Part shown: in pieces, positions 16,215-25,207 of the stretch
How positions within the stretch are numbered: the first letter of the stretch is position 1
Layout of the letters: each line of letters starts with the position of its first letter
Source: Vulcanococcus sp. Clear-D1
GTDB taxonomy: Bacteria; Cyanobacteriota; Cyanobacteriia; PCC-6307; Cyanobiaceae
Assembly (NCBI RefSeq): GCF_014654725.1
Contig: NZ_JACVZV010000036.1
Coordinates: 62,001 to 126,000 of the forward strand
DNA: 64,000 nucleotides
Direction: 5' to 3'
Translations under genes and position numbers: made by a program
Notes under the pieces: generated by a model
What the model saw: only the letters and a program-made list of their open reading frames with translations
Told to the model about the DNA's origin: nothing
The model's database searches: none

Positions 16215-16514
16215 ATGGCTTCCTACAAGGTCACCCTCATCAGCGAGGCAGAGGGCCTCAACAAGACCATCGAGGTTCCCGACGACCAGTACATCCTCGA
16301 CGCCGCTGAAGAGCAGGGCATCGACCTCCCCTACTCCTGCCGTGCTGGTGCTTGCAGCACCTGCGCCGGCAAGATCACCGCTGGCACCGTGGACCAGTCG
16401 GACCAGAGCTTCCTCGACGACGACCAGATCGAAGCTGGTTTCGTGCTCACCTGCGTGGCTTACCCCACCAGCGACTGCACCATCAAGACCCACGCTGAAG
16501 AAGAGCTCTATTGA
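16215..16514 (+). CDS. petF: Ferredoxin I, plant-type [2Fe-2S]
   Basis: This 99-aa soluble ferredoxin accepts electrons from photosystem I and passes them to FNR, nitrite reductase and FTR. The cluster ligands lie in [12 protein letters not shown] (three Cys) and in [13 protein letters not shown] (fourth Cys). Other hallmarks are the acidic surface ([13 protein letters not shown]) and the C-terminal AEEELY. The start is ATG. It is monocistronic by context: a long leader upstream and a strong terminator 50 bases after the stop. Confidence 0.97.
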   Translation: MASYKVTLISEAEGLNKTIEVPDDQYILDAAEEQGIDLPYSCRAGACSTCAGKITAGTVDQSDQSFLDDDQIEAGFVLTCVAYPTSDCTIKTHAEEELY

Positions 16515-16563
16515 GCTCCTGTTCGGGTCGTGCCTGTTCACGTCCCGGCAGCTTGATTTCCCC

Positions 16564-16588
16564 AACCACCCTTCGGGGTGGTTTTTTT
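16564..16588 (+). terminator. Rho-independent terminator after petF
   Basis: A perfect 8-bp stem AACCACCC/GGGTGGTT closes a TTCG tetraloop (16572-16575) and runs into a T tract. This is the clearest plus-strand terminator in the window. It also argues against a start at GTG 16578 for the downstream gene, because that codon lies inside the stem. Confidence 0.92.
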
Positions 16589-16622
16589 GTCTGCATCCAC
16601 TCCTCCCCACACCGCCCTCGCC

Positions 16623-17042
16623 GTGCCTGCCGCCTCCGCCTCGGCATCGATACCTCCTCAGGTGGCCGAGCTCTATGCCCATGGCAGCGAGCACACCAGC
16701 CTTGGCGGGCAATACAGCTTTCGGGTGCTGGGGCCTTGCTGCCGCCTGTTTGACCGCGAGGAGCTGCCCTGGCCCTGTTGCCGCATCGCCTGGCGCAGCA
16801 AGGAGCCCAGCTGGCGGCGCGTGGGCCGCCGCTTCGTGGCCGATCTGGCGGCCCGGCGCTGCCCTTCCTATGCCGTGGAGCTGCTGCAGCCCGGCTCCCG
16901 CCCCACGGTGACCGTGCTCACGCTCTTCTCCCTGCGGCTCAGCTCGCCCCTGCAGGAGTGGTGGTACAGCAAGCAGCCCGCTTCACTGGAAGCCGAGAAC
17001 ACGGCTCCGCCACAGCAGGAGGGCGCTGCACCGCCGCCTTGA
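16623..17042 (+). CDS. Conserved hypothetical protein
   Basis: About 139 aa from GTG 16623; the frame itself opens at 16578 inside the petF terminator. The middle reads as a folded soluble domain (LYAHGSEHTSLGGQYSF, RVLGPCCRLFDREELPWPCC, WWYSKQPASLE) with a paired-cysteine pattern CC...CC, then a Pro/Ala/Glu-rich tail. I do not recognise a family. It stands alone between two terminators, converging on psbV. A real gene is likely given its length and amino-acid make-up, but no function can be assigned. Confidence 0.6.
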   Translation: MPAASASASIPPQVAELYAHGSEHTSLGGQYSFRVLGPCCRLFDREELPWPCCRIAWRSKEPSWRRVGRRFVADLAARRCPSYAVELLQPGSRPTVTVLTLFSLRLSSPLQEWWYSKQPASLEAENTAPPQQEGAAPPP

Positions 17043-17060
17043 GGCGCGACTCAAGACATC

Positions 17061-17089
17061 AAAAAGCCCCTGCCGCTTGGGCAGGGGCT
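17061..17089 (-). terminator. Rho-independent terminator after psbV
   Basis: On the minus strand a perfect 10-bp stem AGCCCCTGCC/GGCAGGGGCT with a 5-base loop is followed by TTTTT. It sits 29 bases beyond the psbV stop codon. Confidence 0.92.
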
Positions 17090-17117
17090 GAAGGTGGTTG
17101 AAGGTGTGGCTCGACGA

Positions 17118-17627
17118 TCAGAAGTAGATCTTGCCGCCGCCCCAGGCAGAACCTTGAACCTTGGGAGCCACAAGGATGAAGCCGGCCATCAGGCGCAGGT
17201 CTTCGTCGCTCAGATCGCGCATCTTCACGAACACGTCGCTGCTGCGGATGCTGGGGTGCACGTCGGCAATGCTGTATTCGCCGTCGTAGCTGGTGGGATC
17301 CTTCATGTAATCCACCAGGGCGTCCACGTTGTCGCGGGCAGGGGTTGCCAGCGCCAGGGTCTCGGGATCGAGGCCCACGTTCTGGTTGGTCTTGGTGATG
17401 CCGCCGGCGTGGCACTCACCGCAGCTGCTGTTGAAGATCTTGCGGCCCGCTTTGATCTCCTGTTCGCTGAAGGTCACCGAAACGCCATCGGCATTGGCGG
17501 GAACGGTGAGCTGGTCAGCGGTCCACTGAGCAGCCTGGGCGGGGCCGGCCAGGCCCACCAGCAGGGCCAGGGGCAGAACCAGCACCCGGGCCAGGGTCCG
17601 GAGGGCAGAGGAGAAAGAAGAGGCCAT
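17118..17627 (-). CDS. psbV: Photosystem II extrinsic cytochrome c550
   Basis: PsbV (169-aa precursor) stabilises the manganese cluster on the lumenal side of photosystem II. The signal peptide ends in GLAGPAQA before AQWTADQL. The c-type haem site is CGECH (in SSCGECHAGGITKTNQNVG). Conserved stretches GLDPETLALATP, YMKDPTSYDG, HPSIRSSDVF and the terminal WGGGKIYF identify PsbV and exclude cytochrome c6. I start at ATG 17627; a TTG at 17642 would add five residues. Confidence 0.96.
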   Translation of the reverse strand: MASSFSSALRTLARVLVLPLALLVGLAGPAQAAQWTADQLTVPANADGVSVTFSEQEIKAGRKIFNSSCGECHAGGITKTNQNVGLDPETLALATPARDNVDALVDYMKDPTSYDGEYSIADVHPSIRSSDVFVKMRDLSDEDLRLMAGFILVAPKVQGSAWGGGKIYF

Positions 17628-17734
17628 CGAAAAAGCCGGCAAGGTGGCGGTGAAAACCGCGCCAGAGCCCTTGTATCACGGCCAATGGGCCTGCTGGTTG
17701 CCCAGGCCCCAGCCACTCACGAACTGTTGCAGCC

Positions 17735-18685
17735 TCAGCTCTCGCCTGCGGCCACCTCAACGCTGAGGAAATCTTTGGCCAGGTCGGTGTTGGGGAAGAT
17801 GGCCCGTGCTTCGTTGAGCAGATCGTCGGGCGTGACCGGGTTGCCCTGCACGTAGCGCGGGCTGAGGTGGGTGAGCATCAGCTGTTTTACGCCGGCAGCC
17901 AGGGCCGTCTGCGCCGCCATCGTGCTGGTGGAGTGCTGGCGGGCGAAGGCCATCTCGGCTTCGGCGTGGGCGAAGGTGCTCTCGTGGATCAGCAGATCGG
18001 CCCCCTGGGCCAGCTCCACCGCCGCCTCGCTGAACACCGTGTCGGTGCAGTACACAACGCTGCAACCCGGCCGCTCCGGGCCGCAGAGGCTGGCGCCGTT
18101 GATGATGCGCCCGTCGTCGAGCACCACGTCCCGCCCGGCCTTGAGCTCGGCATAGATCGGGCCAGGCGGAATGCCGAGAGCGCGGGCCTGCTCCACATCA
18201 AAGCGGCCAGCGCGGGGCTTCTGATCCACTCGGTAGGCGTAGGCGGGCACCCGGTGGATGAGCTTGGTGCAGCGCACCGTGATGTCGTCGTCGTCGAGCA
18301 GCACCGCCCCGCTGGCGGCAGCGTCCTTCACCCGGTGGCTGCGTAGCGGGTAGCCGATGCGGGTGGAGGAGGTGCGCAGCACGCCCTCGAGGTAGTCGCG
18401 TAGCGGATCGGGACCGTAGAGATCGATGCCACTGCAGGTGCCAGCCAGCCCCAGGCTGGCCAGGAGCCCCGGCAGGCCGAACACGTGATCCCCATGCATG
18501 TGGGTGATGAAGATGCGCCGGAGCTGGCTCACCCGCAGCTCGCTGCGCAGGAACTGGTGCTGTGTGCCTTCCCCGCAGTCGAACAGCCAGAGCTCGGCCC
18601 GCTGCGGTAGGCGCAGGGCCACCGCCGACACGTTGCGGCCCCGGGTGGGCACGCCGGAACTGGTGCCGAGGAAGGTGACCTGCAC
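17735..18685 (-). CDS. rnz: Ribonuclease Z
   Basis: RNase Z (316 aa, short form) is a zinc endonuclease that cuts tRNA precursors after the discriminator base. This matters here because both tRNA genes in the window lack an encoded CCA. The start is GTG. The N-terminal [17 protein letters not shown] and the metallo-beta-lactamase motif [17 protein letters not shown] are diagnostic; [26 protein letters not shown] and [16 protein letters not shown] supply further metal ligands, and [10 protein letters not shown] is near the C-terminus. Transcribed divergently from the SpoIID-domain gene. Confidence 0.95.
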   Translation of the reverse strand: MQVTFLGTSSGVPTRGRNVSAVALRLPQRAELWLFDCGEGTQHQFLRSELRVSQLRRIFITHMHGDHVFGLPGLLASLGLAGTCSGIDLYGPDPLRDYLEGVLRTSSTRIGYPLRSHRVKDAAASGAVLLDDDDITVRCTKLIHRVPAYAYRVDQKPRAGRFDVEQARALGIPPGPIYAELKAGRDVVLDDGRIINGASLCGPERPGCSVVYCTDTVFSEAAVELAQGADLLIHESTFAHAEAEMAFARQHSTSTMAAQTALAAGVKQLMLTHLSPRYVQGNPVTPDDLLNEARAIFPNTDLAKDFLSVEVAAGES

Positions 18686-18802
18686 GGCCGGCCGGAGGTT
18701 CCCCGGTGTGACTGATCTGATCGTGCCATGGCGCCGCCGCTGGGCACTGGCGGGATGGTCAGTCGCTCGTCACAATGACCTGCCCTGCTGATGTGGCCTG
18801 CG

Positions 18803-20200
18803 ATGGCTCGCCTGAGACGCCTGCCGCTGGGAGTGTTCGCTCTGACGGCTTCCTTGCTGGCCACCCCGAGCGTTTTGGCGCGATCGGCCCAGCCCCAGGC
18901 CGCCCAGCCAGCCGCCTCCAATCAGCCCAACGAGCCGGTGCTGCGCGTGCTGGTGTTGCAGGGCCAGGAAGCGCGGTTGAGGCCGGCCTTGTCGGCGGCA
19001 GGGCTGCGCCTGCGGGATGGTCAGGGGCGGGTGCTGGCGGAGCTTGGCGGACAGGTGGTGCTTCAGGCAGCCCCTGATGGCGGCTGGCTGCGATTGGTGC
19101 GGGCCGATGGATCCGAGAGCGAGCAGTGGCAGCTCCGGGAGGTGTGGCTTGAAGCCTTGGCTGGTGCTGAAGAGCGGGATCCGGGCCTGTGGGTTGGGCA
19201 ACGCCGTTATCGGGGCCGGCTGCAGCTGTTGCCCCAGGCAGGCCAGCTGCAGGTGGTGAACCACGTGCCCCTGGAGACCTACCTGCCCAGCGTGGTGGGT
19301 AGTGAAATGCCCGCCAGCTGGCCCCTGCAGGCGCTGCAGGCTCAGGCGGTCGCAGCCCGCACCTATGCGCTCAAGGCGAGAAAGCCATCGGCGCCCTTCG
19401 ATGTGCAGGCCACCACGGCCAGCCAGGTGTACAAGGGTGTGGAGGCTGAGACCCCATCCACCCTGGCGGCGGTGGCCGCGACGCGGGGTCAGGTGCTCAC
19501 CTACAACAACGCCCTGATCGATGCGGTGTTTCACAGCAGCAGCGGCGGCAGCACCGAGAGCAGCGGCGACCTCTGGCCGCGGCAACTGCCCTATCTGGTG
19601 AGCGTGCCCGATTTCGATCAGGCCTCACCGGTGCGCGATTGGCGCCAGCCCCTCGATCGCACCCGACTGCAGCAGGCGTTTCCAGAGCTCGGTGGGGCTC
19701 TGGGCATTGATGTAGTCGCCACCACGCCCACCGGCCGGGTGCGTCAGGCGCGGGTGGTGGGTCCCACGGGGCAGCTGTCGCTCACGGGAGCCCAGTTGCG
19801 TTCCCGCCTGGGCCTGAAGAGCACCTGGGTTCGCTTCGAGCTGGTGCCCACCGCCAGCTCAGCTGGGCCTGACCTGGCGGGTTTGAGCCAGGATTCGGCC
19901 AGCGGAGCTGCTCCAGCCTTGGCGCCGCCGCCCCTGCCGGCGTTCTCCTTGCCGGTGCCCTCCACCAAGGCGCCGGAGGTGGTGCAGCTGGTCGCCGTGG
20001 GGCGTGGCTTCGGTCACGGCGTGGGCATGAGCCAGTGGGGAGCTCTGGCGATGGCCCAGCGCGGTGAGTCTTACGCCTCGATCCTCAAGCACTACTACCG
20101 CGGTACGGCGCTGCAGCCCTACAGCGAGCTGGCGCGCACCGCAGTCGCTGGGCGAGGCTGGGGGAACGACGACCCGCGCTCCCTGGCCATATCGCCTTGA
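18803..20200 (+). CDS. SpoIID/LytB domain protein, exported
   Basis: This 465-aa protein has a signal peptide (MARLRRLPLGVFALTASLLA, processing near SVLA) and a SpoIID domain in the middle: PLETYLPSVVGSEMPASWP, LQALQAQAVAARTYAL, HSSSGGSTES and, near the C-terminus, GRGFGHGVGMSQWGALAMAQ. SpoIID of Bacillus is a lytic transglycosylase acting on denuded glycan; cyanobacterial members presumably act on peptidoglycan, including amidase-like modifiers. The start could also be ATG 18791. nagB overlaps its stop codon by TTGA, which suggests translational coupling. Confidence 0.88.
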   Translation: MARLRRLPLGVFALTASLLATPSVLARSAQPQAAQPAASNQPNEPVLRVLVLQGQEARLRPALSAAGLRLRDGQGRVLAELGGQVVLQAAPDGGWLRLVRADGSESEQWQLREVWLEALAGAEERDPGLWVGQRRYRGRLQLLPQAGQLQVVNHVPLETYLPSVVGSEMPASWPLQALQAQAVAARTYALKARKPSAPFDVQATTASQVYKGVEAETPSTLAAVAATRGQVLTYNNALIDAVFHSSSGGSTESSGDLWPRQLPYLVSVPDFDQASPVRDWRQPLDRTRLQQAFPELGGALGIDVVATTPTGRVRQARVVGPTGQLSLTGAQLRSRLGLKSTWVRFELVPTASSAGPDLAGLSQDSASGAAPALAPPPLPAFSLPVPSTKAPEVVQLVAVGRGFGHGVGMSQWGALAMAQRGESYASILKHYYRGTALQPYSELARTAVAGRGWGNDDPRSLAISP

Positions 20201-20985
20201 TCGCTTCCTCCGCCTCCCTCACCACCCTCACCTGGCCTGGCCAGCTGCGGGTTGAGCCAGATGCGGAGGCCGTGGCAGCCCATGTGGCCGAACGCCTGCA
20301 CCAGGCCCTGGAAGATGGTGGGGTGCTCGGCCTGGCCACCGGCCGCACGATGGAACCGGTGTATGCCGCCCTGCGGCAACGGCTGTTGGCCCTGCCCAAG
20401 CCGCAGCGGGAGCTGCTCCTGCGCCAGTGGCGCAGCTTCAATCTCGATGAATATGTGGGCTTGGGGCCGGATCACCCCCAGTCGTTCGCGGCCTTTATGC
20501 AGCGGCAGCTGGCCGGGCCTTTGCAAATCGAGCGGGGGAGCCTGGCGATCCCCCACGGCCTGGCGCTGGATGCCGATGCTGAGGCCCGGCGCTACAGCGC
20601 CGCCGTGGTGGCCGCTGGCGGGGTTGACCTTCAGCTGCTGGGGCTGGGCAGCAACGGCCATGTGGGCTTCAACGAACCCCCATGCTCGGAGGCTGAGCCG
20701 TGCCGCTGCCTCACCCTCAGCCCCGCCACCCGCCAACAGAACGCCGAGGCCTTCGGCGGCGATCCGGCGGCTGTTCCCGCCAGGGCAATCACCCTGGGCA
20801 CAGCGGAGATCCTGGCGGCGCGCCGGCTGCTGCTGGTGGTGACCGGTGCCGCCAAGGCCGGGATCCTGCGGCGGGCGCTGCTGGAGCCCCCCTGCCCGGA
20901 AGTGCCGGCCAGCTGGCTGCAGCGGCATCCACGCTTGGAGGTGGTGGTGGATCTGGCCGCCGCAGCGCAGCTGGAGCTCAGCTGA
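20197..20985 (+). CDS. nagB: Glucosamine-6-phosphate deaminase (NagB family)
   Basis: The 262-aa protein belongs to the NagB/6-phosphogluconolactonase fold. The catalytic signatures favour Nag[18 protein letters not shown] (active-site Asp) and [14 protein letters not shown] (His/Glu loop), where 6-phosphogluconolactonase differs. It converts glucosamine-6-P to fructose-6-P and ammonia, recycling amino sugars, for example from peptidoglycan. It starts at TTG overlapping the stop of the SpoIID gene, and the pairing of a wall-modifying protein with amino-sugar catabolism is sensible. Its 3' end overlaps the yebC 3' end by eight bases. Confidence 0.88.
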   Translation: MIASSASLTTLTWPGQLRVEPDAEAVAAHVAERLHQALEDGGVLGLATGRTMEPVYAALRQRLLALPKPQRELLLRQWRSFNLDEYVGLGPDHPQSFAAFMQRQLAGPLQIERGSLAIPHGLALDADAEARRYSAAVVAAGGVDLQLLGLGSNGHVGFNEPPCSEAEPCRCLTLSPATRQQNAEAFGGDPAAVPARAITLGTAEILAARRLLLVVTGAAKAGILRRALLEPPCPEVPASWLQRHPRLEVVVDLAAAAQLELS

Positions 20986-21751
20986 GGGCAGCTTCGATCA
21001 GGGTTTCATCCGCCTCGAGATTGCTCGTCACGCTGCGAACGTCATCGAGCTCTTCGAGGGCATCGAGCAGCTTCAGGCAGCCTGCGAGAGCGTCGGGATC
21101 CTCCAGCTTGCAGGGCGTGCTGGCGATCCAGCGGTGCTCCCAGCTGCTCACCGGCAAGCCCTGGTGGCGCAGGCCGTCCTGCAGGGCTTCCAGCTGTTCA
21201 AAGGGCCCAAATACCTCGGCGCCATCGGGATTGAGCTCGTAGCTGATCACCGCTGGGCCGCCCTGCTCCTCCAGCTCCAGCAGCTTCTCCAGGAGAGCGT
21301 CCTCCGCCAGGTCTGGCTGCTCCAGCCGCACCACGCTGCGGTGCTCAAACAGGTAGCCCACGCAGCCGGTTTCACCGAGGTTGCCGCCGTTTTTGCTGAA
21401 GGCCAGGCGCAGCTCGGCGGCGGTGCGGTTGCGGTTGTCAGTGAGGGCCTCGATCAGCACGGCCACGCCGCCGGGTCCATAACCCTCGTAGCGCACCTCC
21501 TCAAATTGCTCGCCGCCGCCGCCGGCCTGGCCGGCGCCCTTGGCGATCGCCCGTTCGATGTTGGCGTTGGGCACCCGGGCCGCCTTGGCTTTTTCGATCG
21601 CCGTGCGCAGCTGAAAGTTGCCGTTGGGATCCGCGCCCGCCCGCGCCGCCACCATGATTTCTCGGCCCAGCCTGGTGAACACGGCGCCGCGCTTGGCATC
21701 CACCACTGCTTTGGTGCGCTTGATCTGGGCCCATCGGCTGTGGCCGGCCAT
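20978..21751 (-). CDS. yebC: YebC/PmpR family transcriptional or translational regulator
   Basis: The 257-aa protein has the full YebC layout: [37 protein letters not shown], the central [36 protein letters not shown], and the acidic last domain with LIEAAL. Family members are DNA-binding regulators in some bacteria and ribosome-associated factors in others. In cyanobacteria the role is unknown. truB lies 59 bases upstream on the same strand. It converges on nagB with an eight-base overlap. Confidence 0.93.
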   Translation of the reverse strand: MAGHSRWAQIKRTKAVVDAKRGAVFTRLGREIMVAARAGADPNGNFQLRTAIEKAKAARVPNANIERAIAKGAGQAGGGGEQFEEVRYEGYGPGGVAVLIEALTDNRNRTAAELRLAFSKNGGNLGETGCVGYLFEHRSVVRLEQPDLAEDALLEKLLELEEQGGPAVISYELNPDGAEVFGPFEQLEALQDGLRHQGLPVSSWEHRWIASTPCKLEDPDALAGCLKLLDALEELDDVRSVTSNLEADETLIEAALS

Positions 21752-21810
21752 GGTTGCTGCGGAAGAAAACGAAGGGTTGGGGCGACTCTGGCCGACTGCG
21801 GCGCTGGCCT

Positions 21811-22782
21811 TCAGCCGGCGGCATCGAGCACCAGGCGAGGCTGCAGCTGGCCGCCAGCCTGCACGCGGGCCATGCCCGCCAGGTTGCCATCCGGGCCCAC
21901 CACCAGCACTGGTGCGTCGATCGGCCAGGCGGGATCACAGCTCTGGAGCCGGCCGCAACGCCAGCCCGGCATCTGATCGCCCTCCAGCCGGTGTTGGAGC
22001 AAATGGCTGAGGGCCACGAGCGGATCCACGAGGGCTGGTCGGGGATCGCTCTCCAGCTCCTCCAGCGCCACGCTCTGCTCAAGCCCGAACCCCAGCGCTT
22101 CGGTGCGCCGCAGCCGCGCCAGGCTGCCACCGCAGCCCAGGGTCTCCCCCAGATCCCGGGCGAGGGAGCGGATGTAGGTGCCGGCGGAGCAGCTCACCTC
22201 CAGCTCCAGTTGCCCGAGCTCCTGGTTCCAGCTCAGCAGTTCCAGTCCGTGGATGCTGACCGGCCGCGGCTGGAGTTCCACCGCCTGGCCGGCGCGGGCC
22301 AGCTTGTAGGCCCGCTCCCCATTCACATGCACGGCCGATACAGTCGGCGGTCGCTGCTCGATCGCGCCGCGGAAGGGCGCCAGGGCCGCCTCAAGCTCGG
22401 CGGTGTTCAGGGGCGGGATCGCCTGCTGCTCCAGCACCTGTCCCTCGAGGTCGTCGCTGTCGGTGCGTACGCCCAGTTGCACGACGCCGCGGTAGGTCTT
22501 ATCGCCGCTCAGGTAAGGCAGTAGCCGCGTGGCGGGCCCCAGGGCGATTGGCAGCACGCCGGTCACGGCCGGATCCAAGGTGCCGCCATGGCCCACGCGC
22601 TTCAGGCCATAGGCCCGCCGCACCCGCGACACGCAGCCGTGGGAGCTCAGGCCGGCGGGCTTGTCGAGCACCAGGAAGCCGCAGATCAAAGCAGGGGGTG
22701 TGTGCAGAAGTCCGATGCTCCCATTGCGCCTCGCCTTGATCGCGCCAGGCTTGGGAGGCTGCCGGCGCCGTTGCGATGCCAC
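21811..22782 (-). CDS. truB: tRNA pseudouridine(55) synthase
   Basis: TruB (up to 323 aa) makes pseudouridine 55 in the T loop of tRNAs. Core motifs are [17 protein letters not shown], the catalytic-aspartate region [51 protein letters not shown] and [15 protein letters not shown]. The enzyme normally begins a few residues before GFLVLDKP, so the GTG at 22782, which overlaps the start of the divergent transporter gene, gives an unusually long 34-residue leader. A TTG three codons before GFLV is a plausible alternative start. Confidence 0.93.
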   Translation of the reverse strand: MASQRRRQPPKPGAIKARRNGSIGLLHTPPALICGFLVLDKPAGLSSHGCVSRVRRAYGLKRVGHGGTLDPAVTGVLPIALGPATRLLPYLSGDKTYRGVVQLGVRTDSDDLEGQVLEQQAIPPLNTAELEAALAPFRGAIEQRPPTVSAVHVNGERAYKLARAGQAVELQPRPVSIHGLELLSWNQELGQLELEVSCSAGTYIRSLARDLGETLGCGGSLARLRRTEALGFGLEQSVALEELESDPRPALVDPLVALSHLLQHRLEGDQMPGWRCGRLQSCDPAWPIDAPVLVVGPDGNLAGMARVQAGGQLQPRLVLDAAG

Positions 22783-23555
22783 GTGGGATCACGCCGAATG
22801 CCAATGCTTTGTCGCCAGCCGTGCCAGCAGGGGTGTTGCAGCGGCGCCGGGAGTTGGCCTTTCTGGTGTTGGCCGGGCTGTTTCTCGGCACGATGGGGAT
22901 GCTCAACATCCTGGGGCTCACCCGTTTTTTGCAGCTGGGCAGCATCGGCTCCTGGCCGGTGGTGGTGGCGGTGGGAGCTCTGCCCTATCCGATCACCTTC
23001 CTCTGCACGGATCTGATCAGCGAGATCTGGGGGGAGGAGCGCGCCAGTCAGTTGGTGTGGGTGGGGTTGCTGCTCAATGGCTGGATTGTGTTGATCCTGT
23101 GGCTGGGGGGGGTGTTGCCCGGTTTGCCGGGTGCGCCGGAGGCCACCTTCTTTGCGGTGCAGGATCTGGCCTTCGGGGCGGTGGGTGCCTCGATGGTGGC
23201 TTACATGGCAGCCCAGTTCACCGACGTGCGGCTGTTCCATTTCTGGAAGCGGGTGAGCGGCGGCCGGGCCCTGTGGTTGCGCAACAACGGCTCCACCCTG
23301 GTGAGTCAGCTGGTGGACACCAGTGCGGTGGTGTTGATCAGCCACTACGCCGCCCACGTGTTGCCGGTGAAGCCTGAGCTGCCGGTGCTGCCGCAACTGG
23401 CCAGCTTCATTGCCAGCGGGTATCTGTTCAAGGTGCTGGCGGCCCTGGCGGACACCCTGCCCTTCTATTGGCTTACGGCCTGGTTGCGGCGTTGGCTGGT
23501 GGTGCCGGGGGCGGGCAGCGAATTAGGCCCCGCTCTGGGCTCACCACTACGGTGA
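22776..23555 (+). CDS. Queuosine precursor transporter (YhhQ/VUT family)
   Basis: This 259-aa membrane protein has about six helices and the family signatures LPYPITFLCTDLISEIWGE and RNNGSTLVSQLVDTSAVV. YhhQ imports 7-cyano- or 7-aminomethyl-deazaguanine for queuosine in E. coli. queA, a later step of queuosine synthesis, is at 55857-56975 in this window, which supports the role, though salvage against de novo synthesis cannot be told from here. It starts at ATG and is divergent from truB with overlapping 5' ends. Confidence 0.88.
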   Translation: MPRGITPNANALSPAVPAGVLQRRRELAFLVLAGLFLGTMGMLNILGLTRFLQLGSIGSWPVVVAVGALPYPITFLCTDLISEIWGEERASQLVWVGLLLNGWIVLILWLGGVLPGLPGAPEATFFAVQDLAFGAVGASMVAYMAAQFTDVRLFHFWKRVSGGRALWLRNNGSTLVSQLVDTSAVVLISHYAAHVLPVKPELPVLPQLASFIASGYLFKVLAALADTLPFYWLTAWLRRWLVVPGAGSELGPALGSPLR

Positions 23556-23561
23556 GCAGCC

Positions 23562-24308
23562 ATGAGCCCTACCGCCACCCTCTCCCTCGATCACTTTCTC
23601 GAGGGAGGCTTTGATCTGCGCCGCCAGCTGGCGGACCACCTGGCCCTGGAGCTGCAGGAGCTGGAGCGGCGCCTGCCCCTGGCCACTGAATCGCTGGCGG
23701 CGGCCCATCCCGGGGCGTTTGATCCCCACAAGGCGGAAGCCTTCTACGAAACCGCCGTAGGCACCGGGCACCTGCTGGAGCTGGCGGCCTGGCACCTGAG
23801 CAGCGCGGATTACATCGCCGACACTCTGCGCCTGCAGGCCCAGTTCGCCCGCGGCCAGGTTCTCGATTTCGGGGGTGGTATCGGCACCCATGCTCTGGCC
23901 GCCGCGGCGCTGCCGGACGTGGAGGCGGTGTGGTTTGTGGATCTCAATCCCGAGAACCGCCGCTTTGTGGAAGCCCGAGCCAAGCGCTTCGGGCTGCAGC
24001 AGAAGCTGCGCTGCTTCCGCGATCTCGAGGCGCCTGAGCTGCCGTCTCAGTTCGACACGATCGTTTGCCTCGATGTGCTGGAGCACCTCAAGGATCCGAG
24101 CGCCCAGCTGGAGCAGTTCGCGGCGCGGATGAGCCCGGAGGCCACGGCGTTGCTGAATTGGTATTTCTTTAAAGGCTTTGCCGGTGAGTACCCCTTCCAC
24201 TTCGACGATCCCCAGCTCGTGGAGCGCTTCTTCCGCACGCTGCAGGGTCGCTTCCTGGAGGTGTTTCACCCCTTCTTGATCACCACTCGGGCTTATCGGT
24301 TGCTCTGA
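23562..24308 (+). CDS. Class I SAM-dependent methyltransferase
   Basis: The 248-aa protein has a methyltransferase core: motif I VLDFGGGIGTHALAAAAL, motif II VWFVDLNPENRRFVEARA, then FDTIVCLDVLEHLKDPSAQL and LNWYFFKGFAGEYPFHF. The N-terminal 95 residues are an added helical region (LADHLALELQELERRLPLA). The substrate cannot be told. It follows the queuosine-precursor transporter by six bases on the same strand, so they may be cotranscribed. It converges with rpmA over two hairpins. Confidence 0.8.
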   Translation: MSPTATLSLDHFLEGGFDLRRQLADHLALELQELERRLPLATESLAAAHPGAFDPHKAEAFYETAVGTGHLLELAAWHLSSADYIADTLRLQAQFARGQVLDFGGGIGTHALAAAALPDVEAVWFVDLNPENRRFVEARAKRFGLQQKLRCFRDLEAPELPSQFDTIVCLDVLEHLKDPSAQLEQFAARMSPEATALLNWYFFKGFAGEYPFHFDDPQLVERFFRTLQGRFLEVFHPFLITTRAYRLL

Positions 24309-24330
24309 AGCGCTACATCCCGCTGCACAC

Positions 24331-24377
24331 AACAAAGCCGGCGCCATGGCGCCGGCTTGAGGGCCTGAAATTCAGGC
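24331..24377 (-). terminator. Two tandem hairpins downstream of rpmA
   Basis: On the minus strand, GCCTGAA-A-TTCAGGC (24363-24377) is followed by the self-complementary 24-base AAGCCGGCGCCATGGCGCCGGCTT (24336-24359), which reads on into TTGTTGTG. The second is the likely terminator of rplU-rpmA. Because both are near-perfect palindromes, they could also end the methyltransferase transcript from the other side, although no plus-strand T-run is present. Confidence 0.7.
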
Positions 24378-24395
24378 GATGTGCGAGGGCTGTAC

Positions 24396-24659
24396 TCAGC
24401 CGATAGCCACGTTGATGCGCTTGCGGGTGCGCAGGCCGCGCTTGATGGTGTCGAAGCTCACCACACCATCCACCAGAGCGAACAGGGTGTCATCGGCGCC
24501 GCGACCCACATTCAGGCCGGGCAGCACGGAGGTGCCGCGCTGGCGGATCAGGATCGAACCGGCGTTGACGGCCTCACCGCCGTAACGCTTCACACCGAGG
24601 CGCTTGGAGTTGGAGTCGCGGCCGTTGCGGGTGGAGCCGGTGCCTTTCTTGTGGGCCAT
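24396..24659 (-). CDS. rpmA: 50S ribosomal protein L27
   Basis: L27 (87 aa) lies near the peptidyl-transferase centre. It has the family sequence [54 protein letters not shown] and [18 protein letters not shown]. No N-terminal extension needing cleavage is present. It follows rplU by 39 bases on the same strand. Confidence 0.97.
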   Translation of the reverse strand: MAHKKGTGSTRNGRDSNSKRLGVKRYGGEAVNAGSILIRQRGTSVLPGLNVGRGADDTLFALVDGVVSFDTIKRGLRTRKRINVAIG

Positions 24660-24698
24660 GGTTCAGGGAAATGTTGGGTTGAGGAACGCTGCGGCTGA

Positions 24699-25052
24699 TC
24701 AGGCCAGGGCTTTGCTGCCCACGCTGATGGACTTCACCATCACGCGGGTCAGCTCCTGACGGTGACCGTTCTTGCGGCGGGTCTTCTTCTTGGGGCGCAT
24801 CTTGTACACGATCACCTTGGGGCCGCGGCGATGCTCCATCACCTGCAGTTCCACGGTGGCGCCTTTGACGTAGGGCTGGCCCACGTTGGCGGCCTTGCCG
24901 TCGTTCACCAGGAGCACGTTCTCCAGGGTGAGGGTGCTCTCGACCTCAGCGTTGATGCGGTTGAGGTCGTAGTAGCGGTTGGGCTGAACCCACACCTGGG
25001 TGCCGGAGGTCTCAACGATGGCGTAGGGACCGGTGCTGGGAGTCGTGCTCAT
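24699..25052 (-). CDS. rplU: 50S ribosomal protein L21
   Basis: L21 (117 aa) binds 23S rRNA in the large subunit. The family run is [40 protein letters not shown] and [21 protein letters not shown] start at ATG 25052; an upstream-extended frame reaches 25121 with no family match. It is divergent from kaiA across 155 bases, and rplU-rpmA beside the kai genes is the known picocyanobacterial arrangement. Confidence 0.96.
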   Translation of the reverse strand: MSTTPSTGPYAIVETSGTQVWVQPNRYYDLNRINAEVESTLTLENVLLVNDGKAANVGQPYVKGATVELQVMEHRRGPKVIVYKMRPKKKTRRKNGHRQELTRVMVKSISVGSKALA

Positions 25053-25207
25053 GGCGGTAAGGGCGTGGACAGGCTGACGGGAGCTGCCCGGAGGAAGCCC
25101 TGTCATTTCGGCCTGCCGCACGGCAATCGAAAGACAAACAATGATCTTCCCCTTTTGCCCTCCGTCCCGTCAACACTGGGAGCGTTGCCAGGCCCCGATC
25201 GCGGCGC

